A stretch of DNA of 7,423 nt, taken from assembly GCF_937920395.1 (NCBI RefSeq), contig NZ_CALEVF010000156.1, forward strand, positions 1 through 7,423, read 5' to 3'. Position 1 is the stretch's first letter; the number at the start of each line of letters is the position of its first letter. Shown one piece after another: positions 1 through 4,911 of this stretch. A program made the translations under genes and the position numbers. The notes beneath the pieces are model-generated. The model ran no database searches and was not told the origin of the DNA. It was given only the letters and a program-made list of their open reading frames with translations. The stretch comes from an uncultured Clostridium sp. Lineage in GTDB: Bacteria; Bacillota; Clostridia; Clostridiales; Clostridiaceae.

Positions 1-56
1 CCCCTTTTGGCAGTCCATCCAAAGGTAAATCCTTTTATAAATTGTCTATCACTCAT
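1..56 (-). CDS. N-terminus of a probable TIM-barrel glycoside hydrolase (GH113/GH5-like), cut by the window edge
   Basis: Only the first 18 codons are present (MSDRQFIKGFTFGWTAKR) and the frame runs off the left edge. The start is supported by an AAGGAG ribosome binding site at 65-70, eight bases before the ATG. The gene begins 30 bases after the stop of the CE2 esterase gene, so it is very probably the next gene of the same operon. The short motif IKGFTFGW followed by KRG resembles, from memory, the N-terminus of cytoplasmic clostridial proteins annotated as GH113 or GH5-like cellulase/xylanase/mannanase. No signal peptide is visible. Eighteen residues cannot prove the family, so the function is an inference; that a gene starts here is much safer. 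Confidence 0.5.
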   Translation of the reverse strand, partial: MSDRQFIKGFTFGWTAKR

Positions 57-86
57 TTTAAGAACTCCTTGTATAATTAATTTAGA

Positions 87-1061
87 TTACCAGTTCATAA
101 CTTCCCTAATTTTTTCTATAAGCTCCTTGGCCATTAATTCATGTGTTTTCACACTCGGGTGTTTAGTAACTCCATAACCGTTTTTTTCAGATTGATGCTC
201 AAATTCACAAAAATAAACTGTATCCTTATCAAAATACTCCATTACACCATGTTGTACGTATTCTCTTGTAGTCGAAAGAGCTATGTCTTCAATTACTGGC
301 CCTATAGTGCAAATTATTTTTGCATTTAAATAGTTTTGCTGTACTTTTTTTATAAGATTTATATAAGGCTCCACAAAATCATTTCTACCAGGAATAAACC
401 CTCCACAAAAATCATTGGTTCCTAAATTTATTACAACTAATTGTGGAGTCCAAGCTTTATAATCCCACGCAAGTTCATTTTCCTCTGCTATATAATCATA
501 TTTTGAAGGCATTGGAGTCGTCATATCTCCATCCCATTTTCTAATAACACCTAACCCAGGACGACCCATAATATAACATTCTGCATTAAGAGCTCTAGCT
601 GTAATAGATACATATGATAGATATGGGTTATCATATTTAGGTTCATATTCTACATCTTCATTTTCTGCATCCATTCCAAATCCACAAATTAGTGAATCTC
701 CAATAAATTCTATTTTTCTATCCAAAGGCTTTGAAGGTGATAATTCAGAACCCTCCCCGAAATCAAACCCCAAAAATTGAACCTTTCCTGAGGAAAATTC
801 TGTTCGCTTAACAATACTTACCTCATGATCACCATAGACTAATTCTGTAGCAAGTTTATAGCTATATGTGCCAATTACTCGTAAAACTTCTATGATTACT
901 TTTCCATCTAATAGTACAGTAAAATAATTTTCATTATCCGAGCTTAGTTTCACATAAACACTTGTTCCACAAAATCTTGCACTTATAGTGCTCCCAGACC
1001 ATGCAAATTCAGGGCCATCAACCTTACTAAATTCAAATCTTCCTGTGTATTTTACATTCAT
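87..1061 (-). CDS. CE2-type carbohydrate acetylesterase (N-terminal jelly-roll domain plus SGNH hydrolase)
   Basis: This 324-residue protein probably removes O-acetyl groups from imported oligosaccharides such as acetylated xylan or glucomannan fragments. Residues 1-105 match the small beta-sandwich found at the front of CE2 esterases (GRFEF near the start, then FAWSGSTISARF and GTSVYVKLS). Residues 115-324 are the SGNH domain: block I is IEFIGDSLICGFG with nucleophile Ser123, block II is GRPGLG (166-171), block III is NLGTND with Asn216, and the catalytic His is His301 in KHPS. The Asp that commonly precedes this His is absent (VTKHPS), so a Ser-His dyad is likely. The start is fixed by AGGAGG at 1069-1074, seven bases before the ATG. 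There is no signal peptide, so the protein is cytoplasmic. It follows the Axe2-like gene by 19 bases and precedes the next gene by 30, a tight operon arrangement. The family call is confident; the substrate is inferred. Confidence 0.85.
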   Translation of the reverse strand: MNVKYTGRFEFSKVDGPEFAWSGSTISARFCGTSVYVKLSSDNENYFTVLLDGKVIIEVLRVIGTYSYKLATELVYGDHEVSIVKRTEFSSGKVQFLGFDFGEGSELSPSKPLDRKIEFIGDSLICGFGMDAENEDVEYEPKYDNPYLSYVSITARALNAECYIMGRPGLGVIRKWDGDMTTPMPSKYDYIAEENELAWDYKAWTPQLVVINLGTNDFCGGFIPGRNDFVEPYINLIKKVQQNYLNAKIICTIGPVIEDIALSTTREYVQHGVMEYFDKDTVYFCEFEHQSEKNGYGVTKHPSVKTHELMAKELIEKIREVMNW

Positions 1062-1080
1062 TAAAATTCCTCCTAAATAT

Positions 1081-1707
1081 TTAAATGACCTTTACAGTTT
1101 TTAACCATTCTCTAGCGATAAGCGCGTGACCTGCATTGGTAGGATGTACTCCATCAACAGTCCAAAAATTTGAAGGTTTAAGCACTGAGGCAGCACTAAA
1201 AATTCCATCTAAAGGTATTAAAATTGCTTTGTATTCTCTAGCTAATTCTCTTATAACATGTATTTTAGGGTCTAAGTCTTCCCTCCAAGTTTTGCGATCT
1301 TCTGTTACTGGCAGAACAAAAGGTTCAAGCATTATTATCTTCTTTATACCTTGTTTCTTAATTTTATCTAATAAAACTCTATAGCTTGCTTCAAATTCAG
1401 CTGGTGTAGTGGGTTGATTACTATCAAACTTTCTCCAACAATCATTTATACCTATAAGTATCGACACAAGTGTAGGCTTTAAATCTAAACAATCCTTTTG
1501 CCACCTAGCTTCTAAGTGCTTTATGCTCTCCCCTCCATTTCCCCTATTTAAAAAGCTAACATTTTTTTGTGGGCAAATAGCAGCAAATAAAGAAGCAACC
1601 ATCATAGGATATCCACATCCAAGGTTATCCTCTTCTTCTCTATTCCTACCTACGTCTGTAACACTATCTCCTTGAAACAATATTCTCTCATTTTCATCAA
1701 TTATCAT
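1081..1707 (-). CDS. SGNH/GDSL acetylesterase similar to the acetylxylan esterase Axe2
   Basis: A 208-residue single-domain SGNH hydrolase. Block I is ILFQGDSVTD with Ser15, block II is RGNGG (55-59), block III is IGIND with Asn88, and block V is VDGVHPTNAGH with Asp185 and His188, giving a complete Ser-Asp-His triad. The size, Ser15, and segments such as LEARW plus VSILIGINDCWR resemble the Geobacillus stearothermophilus intracellular acetylxylan esterase Axe2 as I remember it, so deacetylation of xylo-oligosaccharides or similar acetylated sugars is the best guess. Other acetylated substrates cannot be excluded. There is no signal peptide. The start is supported by AGGAGA at 1717-1722, nine bases before the ATG. 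It lies 54 bases after the GH28-like gene and 19 bases before the CE2 gene, all co-oriented. Having two unrelated-looking deacetylases side by side suggests that they remove acetyl groups at different positions or chain lengths. Confidence 0.85.
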   Translation of the reverse strand: MIIDENERILFQGDSVTDVGRNREEEDNLGCGYPMMVASLFAAICPQKNVSFLNRGNGGESIKHLEARWQKDCLDLKPTLVSILIGINDCWRKFDSNQPTTPAEFEASYRVLLDKIKKQGIKKIIMLEPFVLPVTEDRKTWREDLDPKIHVIRELAREYKAILIPLDGIFSAASVLKPSNFWTVDGVHPTNAGHALIAREWLKTVKVI

Positions 1708-1709
1708 TT

Positions 1710-1748
1710 TTACAATTCTCCTACTCTCTATATTATTTATAATTGTAA
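1710..1748 (-). repeat. Inverted repeat flanking the ribosome binding site of the Axe2-like gene
   Basis: In the mRNA sense, TTACAATT (1748-1741) and AATTGTAA (1717-1710) are perfect 8-base complementary arms. The 23-base loop carries the AGGAG of the esterase gene, and the second arm lies between that site and the ATG. The stem is A/T-heavy (one G-C pair), so it would be weak. It could modulate initiation or may be chance in AT-rich DNA. Confidence 0.4.
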
Positions 1749-1761
1749 GACTTTTATTTTG

Positions 1762-3156
1762 CTAATTTTCCATAGACCCCATACTCATTATCTTATCATT
1801 ACCATGGTTTTTTATTATAATATTGTTTTGCGTAATTTCATTGCAATTTTCAATAATTACAGGAGTTCTTTCATCGCAAGCAATAGAAGACAACCGAATA
1901 TTCTCAATTTGAATATCATCTACATTCCTAATGTCCATAAAACCAGTTCTACTCCAATCTGGATAGTAGTTTCCAGACCCACGTTTATCCTTCTCAATTC
2001 TACAATCTAAAACCTCTGGATATTCCTCTGGAATTTCATCAGCCTTTATTCCACCTAATACTTGATAATTTATATTAGACAATATCACAGATTCTATCTT
2101 ATGCGTCTTATGAGCATCTATTCTTATTCCATTAAATTGTGGAGTTCCCATAATGTCTTTTCCAAACCTTAGATGAGTATTTTTCATTTCATTATCTTCA
2201 GTAATTCTTAAATTGCTAATAGTAACACCTTTTAATTCACCAATTGCCGGAAATTCTGTAATTCCAAGTCCAGCAATAGTATTATTACACAATAAATAAA
2301 GCGGTCGACGAACATTATGCATAACCAAGTTATTTGCCATAATATTTTCTATCTTTCCGCCCTCACTACTTTCTATTTTTATTCCTTCACGCCAAACATT
2401 TTCAAATGTACAATTTTGTATCACAACATTACTTATATCCCCAACTGATTTAAGGCCTATTCTAATTCCTGCACAAACTGACGATAAAGAGCAATTTACG
2501 ATATGAACATTTTTAACTGGATATTCCCTGCTTGATGCTTGCAGACATATATTATCATCACTACCATCAATCCTACAATTTGAAACAAAAATATTTTTGC
2601 AACCATCAAAGTCTAATCCATCACCGTTATAATTAGTTTGAGATGAAATATCTAAATCTTCTGCCCATATATTTTCGCTATCCAAAAATGCAGTTGTCCA
2701 AGCTGCTGAATCCCTCAAACGCAAACCATTTAATCTAATATATTTACAACGCAATATTCTAATCATCATAGGACGTGCAATTCCACCTTTAATAGGGAGA
2801 CTTGCTCCATTTCCACAAATCTCTCCTTTCCCTGTAATAGCAATATTAGTTACATCTTGTGCATAAATAAAACATCTATCCATGTCAGGTTCATCAATAT
2901 ATCGATTATGATGTGTATCTTTAGAATACATGTTAGGGTCATCACTTCCTAAAAGTTTAGCAGAAATCGTTATATTGAAATCTACATTACTTTTAAGATA
3001 AATTGTACCACTCAAAAATGTTCCACCTTCTAATACAACTTTACCCCCACCATTTTTATTGCAAGTGTCAATTGCTGTTTGAATTGCAACTGTGTCTAAT
3101 GTAATACCGTCCGCTTTTGCTCCAAAATCTTTTACATAATACATTGAATTTATCAT
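1762..3156 (-). CDS. GH28-like right-handed beta-helix glycoside hydrolase with atypical substrate-binding residues
   Basis: A 464-residue protein of the pectate-lyase/polygalacturonase superfold. It opens with YYVKDFGAKADGITLDT, the usual GH28 entry motif, followed by GGGKVVLEGGTF, RPMMIRILRC (128-137) and many short N-x-x-I coil repeats. Aligned by eye with fungal polygalacturonase, the three catalytic acids are kept: Asp179 in NGDGLD and Asp200-Asp201 in GSDDNICL. The GHG histidine is Ala229 in CAGIRIG, and the RIK motif reads KIE (260-262). Retained acids argue for a working hydrolase; the changed binding residues argue against polygalacturonic acid as substrate. There is no signal peptide, so it should act in the cytoplasm. 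The chosen ATG has GAGG at 3167-3170, ten bases upstream; the in-frame Met5 is too far from that site. It follows a terminator-like hairpin behind the GH130 gene and starts the esterase gene group. The fold is confident; the true substrate is unknown. Confidence 0.8.
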   Translation of the reverse strand: MINSMYYVKDFGAKADGITLDTVAIQTAIDTCNKNGGGKVVLEGGTFLSGTIYLKSNVDFNITISAKLLGSDDPNMYSKDTHHNRYIDEPDMDRCFIYAQDVTNIAITGKGEICGNGASLPIKGGIARPMMIRILRCKYIRLNGLRLRDSAAWTTAFLDSENIWAEDLDISSQTNYNGDGLDFDGCKNIFVSNCRIDGSDDNICLQASSREYPVKNVHIVNCSLSSVCAGIRIGLKSVGDISNVVIQNCTFENVWREGIKIESSEGGKIENIMANNLVMHNVRRPLYLLCNNTIAGLGITEFPAIGELKGVTISNLRITEDNEMKNTHLRFGKDIMGTPQFNGIRIDAHKTHKIESVILSNINYQVLGGIKADEIPEEYPEVLDCRIEKDKRGSGNYYPDWSRTGFMDIRNVDDIQIENIRLSSIACDERTPVIIENCNEITQNNIIIKNHGNDKIMSMGSMEN

Positions 3157-3182
3157 ACTATACTAACCTCGCCTTCTTATAT

Positions 3183-3221
3183 AAAAAAACCCCTAAATCT
3201 TAAAGTAAAATGATTTAAGGA
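3183..3221 (-). terminator. Intrinsic terminator-like hairpin between the GH130 and GH28-like genes
   Basis: Read on the minus strand, TCCTTAAATC (3221-3212) pairs with GATTTAGGGG (3199-3190) as a 10-bp stem with two G-U pairs, a 12-base loop, and then seven uridines (3189-3183). This is a standard rho-independent layout, 22 bases after the GH130 stop codon. Only 26 bases separate the U run from the next ATG, so the downstream genes probably rely on partial read-through or on a promoter overlapping this hairpin. Confidence 0.75.
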
Positions 3222-3243
3222 TTTATAATATAATTATTTAAAA

Positions 3244-4263
3244 CTATCTATATTCTTCTGCGTCTCCAGGTGCTAATTCGGAATTAGCTTTTATATATTG
3301 TACAAGTTCATCAACATTACAATATGCAACTGCTAAATAAGTATCCGCCGCTCCATAGTATATAGCAATTCTTCCAGTTTCTGCATCATGTAATGTTGCA
3401 CATGGGAAAGCTACATTTGGTACAAAACCCGTAGTTTCATATTTTTTCTCTGGTGTAAGAATATAGTCCCTTGTTCTATATAAAACCTTAGAAGGATTAT
3501 TTATATCAAGAATTGCTGCTCCAAAGCTATAGACAAATCCATTACAAGTTCCTGAAACACCATGATAAAATAGTAACCACCCTTCAGTAGTCTCTATCGG
3601 TACAGCTCCAGCTCCTATCTTAGTTGCTTGCCACCATCCAGCTCCTCCTTTTGCCATAACTCTTCTATGTCTTCCCCAATAAATTAAATCTGGACTCTCA
3701 CTTACGAATATATCTCCAAATGGTGTGTGTCCACTGTCGCTAGGTCTACTAAGTAACATATATTTATCATTTATTTTCCTTGGAAATAACACACCATTTC
3801 TATTAAAAGGAATAAATGGATTTTCAAGTCTAGTAAACTCCTTAAAGTCTTTTGTTTTTCCAATTGCAAGAGCCGCTCCTGCAAAATCAGAACACCATAT
3901 TATATAATAGGTGTCTTCTATTTTAACCAGGCGAGGATCATAAGAATATGATGGCTCATATGGAATTCCTTGCTCATCAAACCAATGAATTTCTTCATTT
4001 TCAATATCCCATTTTAAACCGTCCTTGCTACGACCTATGTGAAGTTGTGGCTTACCATGTTTATGGTCTGCTCTAAATATCCCTATAAAACCATCACCAA
4101 AAGGCACTACCGAACTATTATAAACACGAGCAGTCTTTGGTGTTGGATTCCAACCTATAATAGGATTTTCATTATGTCTCCATACTACATCCTCACAACC
4201 AACCGGCTTGTCCTGCCAAGGCATATTTTTCATTGTATCTCCAATTATTTTAACTTTACTCAT
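3244..4263 (-). CDS. GH130 mannoside phosphorylase (UhgbMP-like, probably subfamily 2)
   Basis: A 339-residue five-bladed beta-propeller enzyme expected to cleave a beta-linked mannoside with inorganic phosphate, releasing alpha-mannose 1-phosphate. Family marks are MPWQDKPVGCEDVVWR (14-29), NSSVVPFGDGF (49-59), YSYDPR with the probable general acid Asp109, FIPFNRNGVLFPRKI, LSRPSDSGHTPFGD, KIGAGAVPIET, YHGVSGTCNGFVYSFG and YYGAADT. The phosphate-binding residues expected of phosphorylases appear kept (Arg162, Arg173, Lys215, His234), which argues against the mannosidase branch of the family. The pattern is closest, from memory, to UhgbMP, which acts on beta-1,4-mannosides including the N-glycan core. 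The segment after NPIIGWNP reads TPKTARVYN rather than the usual TSNSIFN, so specificity may differ. I chose the ATG at 4263 because AAGGGGG lies eight bases upstream; the longer frame adds 20 residues unlike the family. No signal peptide is seen. A promoter and cre site lie upstream. Confidence 0.85.
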   Translation of the reverse strand: MSKVKIIGDTMKNMPWQDKPVGCEDVVWRHNENPIIGWNPTPKTARVYNSSVVPFGDGFIGIFRADHKHGKPQLHIGRSKDGLKWDIENEEIHWFDEQGIPYEPSYSYDPRLVKIEDTYYIIWCSDFAGAALAIGKTKDFKEFTRLENPFIPFNRNGVLFPRKINDKYMLLSRPSDSGHTPFGDIFVSESPDLIYWGRHRRVMAKGGAGWWQATKIGAGAVPIETTEGWLLFYHGVSGTCNGFVYSFGAAILDINNPSKVLYRTRDYILTPEKKYETTGFVPNVAFPCATLHDAETGRIAIYYGAADTYLAVAYCNVDELVQYIKANSELAPGDAEEYR

Positions 4264-4432
4264 TATATAATCCCCCTTGTATATTTGTTTGTAAATTTTA
4301 TTCTTTGCTGAACACAATCGCAAAACCTCAATGGATTTGCTGACGTAACAAATGCATGTTCTAATAATAAATCAGTTAACCTTAACTTTTTTAATAGCAT
4401 ATCTTTTATAATATAGATACTATCAAATTTAT

Positions 4433-4476
4433 AGTAACTTTATAATTACGTTATAATTACACCCTAGTTACGTTAT
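4433..4476. repeat. Four tandem 11-bp units at helical spacing upstream of the GH130 gene
   Basis: Read on the plus strand in consecutive 11-base steps from 4433, the units are AGTAACTTTAT, AATTACGTTAT, AATTACACCCT and AGTTACGTTAT. Units two and four differ at one base. The period of 11 bases is close to one turn of the helix, so the same face of DNA would present each unit, which suggests a cooperatively binding regulator. The array directly follows the promoter candidate at 4483-4511, a position suited to an operator. The AT-rich setting makes some similarity expected, and unit three matches only in its first half. Confidence 0.5.
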
Positions 4477-4482
4477 ATTTAT

Positions 4483-4511
4483 AGTTTAAGTCAACGTTTT
4501 CACAAAGTCAA
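4483..4511 (-). promoter_or_regulatory. Candidate sigma-A promoter for the GH130 gene
   Basis: On the minus strand, TTGACT (4511-4506) matches five of six bases of the -35 box and TAAACT (4488-4483) four of six of the -10 box, with an ideal 17-base spacer. It predicts a leader of roughly 210 bases before the GH130 ATG. The cre-like site fills the spacer next to the -10 box, which fits catabolite repression. The match is good but not proof in AT-rich DNA. Confidence 0.5.
4489..4502 (-). promoter_or_regulatory. Near-consensus cre site (CcpA operator)
   Basis: The minus strand reads TGAAAACGTTGACT, matching 13 of 14 positions of the cre consensus TGWAARCGNTNWCA; only the last base differs. CcpA with phosphorylated HPr would bind here when a preferred sugar is present and block the overlapping promoter. 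The site is also compatible with a local LacI-family regulator, since such operators share the central CG. A weaker relative with the same TCAACGTTTT core lies at 4608-4621. Confidence 0.65.
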
Positions 4512-4512
4512 T

Positions 4513-4542
4513 CAAAACTTTAGTTATCCAACTAAAGTTTTG
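4513..4542. terminator. Perfect 13-bp inverted repeat, possible bidirectional terminator
   Basis: CAAAACTTTAGTT (4513-4525) and its exact reverse complement (4530-4542) are separated by only four bases. On either strand the stem has A's on the 5' side and four T's on the 3' side, as in AT-rich terminators. It ends two bases upstream of the -35 box candidate, so it may insulate the GH130 promoter from transcripts coming from the right. The long U run of a strong terminator is missing, so an operator role is also possible. Confidence 0.5.
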
Positions 4543-4607
4543 TATTTAATAAAAGTCTTGCTACAAGGACTCTCTAATCTCTTACATTATCTAATTGTAA
4601 CTTTACC

Positions 4608-4621
4608 ATTCAACGTTTTTA
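4608..4621 (-). promoter_or_regulatory. Weak second cre/LacI-type operator-like site
   Basis: The minus strand reads TAAAAACGTTGAAT, which matches 11 of 14 cre positions and shares the 10-base core TCAACGTTTT (plus strand, 4610-4619) with the stronger site about 119 bases away. Two sites at that distance could be bridged by one LacI-family tetramer or by CcpA dimers, but the core may recur by chance. Confidence 0.3.
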
Positions 4622-4661
4622 TACATAAATGGCTTAAATCTTTCTTCTTAATCTTTTTAAA

Positions 4662-4757
4662 TTAGCTATTTTTTATTTCATTTGTAGATTCCCTCATAGT
4701 AACCTTTGAAACTCCAACTTTGTTCGCAACATCCTGCATTGTAACTCTTTTAGCCAT
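4662..4757 (-). pseudogene. LacI-family regulator remnant, DNA-binding helices only
   Basis: An ATG at 4757 with AAGGAG ten bases upstream (4768-4773) opens a 31-codon frame starting MAKRVTMQDVANKVGVSKVT and ending EIKNS before TAA. Residues 3-20 match the LacI helix-turn-helix pattern (VTxxDVAxxxGVSxxTV). The expected SRxLN continuation is altered, reading MRESTN, and nothing resembling the roughly 270-residue sugar-binding core follows. The frame after the stop stays open for about 25 codons but is not LacI-like. It is best explained as the decayed 5' end of a local regulator gene that once sat before the GH130 gene. A working micro-protein is possible, since the start signals are intact, but is less likely because the hinge helix and dimerisation core are missing. 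Confidence 0.6.
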
Positions 4758-4862
4758 AGTGTCTTTACTCCTTACAAAATAGCAGTGTTTTCATTTCTAA
4801 TATTACAAATATATAACACTTACTGCATATCAGTTTTTCATTTAACAAATTAATATATTTTA

Positions 4863-4890
4863 AGTGTATGACGTGAGCAGGTTATACACT
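4863..4890. repeat. Inverted repeat downstream of the GH38-type gene
   Basis: AGTGTAT (4863-4869) and ATACACT (4884-4890) are perfect 7-base arms. On the plus strand the stem extends to ten pairs with one G-U (AGTGTATGAC with GTTATACACT) and an 8-base loop; on the minus strand one pair is lost. There is no U run on the minus strand side, so it could be a 3'-end stabilising hairpin of the GH38-type transcript, an operator, or a scar at the composition boundary. Confidence 0.45.
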
Positions 4891-4911
4891 AAAAGAATCC
4901 TACGTTGGATC
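4891..4911 (-). terminator. Weak hairpin plus U run at the end of the GH38-type gene
   Basis: On the minus strand GATCC, beginning within the TGA stop codon, can pair with GGATT across a 6-base loop and is followed by CTTTT (4895-4891). The stem is only five pairs including one G-U, so termination would be weak on its own; the adjacent inverted repeat may help. Confidence 0.3.

Larger units (their letters stand above)
4264..4909. other. 646-base intergenic region with regulatory elements and a regulator remnant
   Basis: There is no complete gene in this stretch. From right to left it holds two hairpins after the GH38-type gene, an AT-rich spacer, a LacI-family fragment (4662-4757), a second weaker AACGTT site (4608-4621), a perfect 13-bp inverted repeat (4513-4542), a promoter candidate with a cre site (4483-4511), four 11-bp tandem units (4433-4476), and a leader of about 170 bases before the GH130 gene in which I recognise no riboswitch. 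The leader includes the short palindrome GTTAACCTTAAC at 4375-4386. Confidence 0.7.

Noticed and set aside
1672..2010. Plus-strand open frame of 112 codons across the GH28-like and esterase junction
   Set aside because: It is antisense to well-supported genes, low in complexity, and has no recognisable domain; it is a shadow of AT-rich coding DNA.
1762..3156. Naming the GH28-like gene a polygalacturonase
   Set aside because: The His, Arg and Lys that bind galacturonate in that enzyme are not conserved, so only fold and family likeness are claimed.
4264..4323. A 20-residue N-terminal extension of the GH130 protein from an earlier ATG at 4323
   Set aside because: The ATG at 4263 has an AAGGGGG site at good spacing and matches where the family's conserved N-terminus begins; the extension is lysine/tyrosine-rich and unlike the family.
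4392..4426. A second promoter candidate, TTGATA (4426-4421) with TATGCT (4401-4396), before the GH130 gene
   Set aside because: The 19-base spacing is long and the -10 match poor; the AT-rich leader gives many such matches.
4264..4482. A riboswitch or other structured RNA in the long GH130 leader
   Set aside because: No known riboswitch core motif is recognisable and no strong stem before the start codon was seen.
4433..4542. Tandem units and inverted repeat as a CRISPR array or transposon end
   Set aside because: The units are 11 bases with no spacers, there are no target-site duplications or transposase fragments, and the features fit a promoter region.
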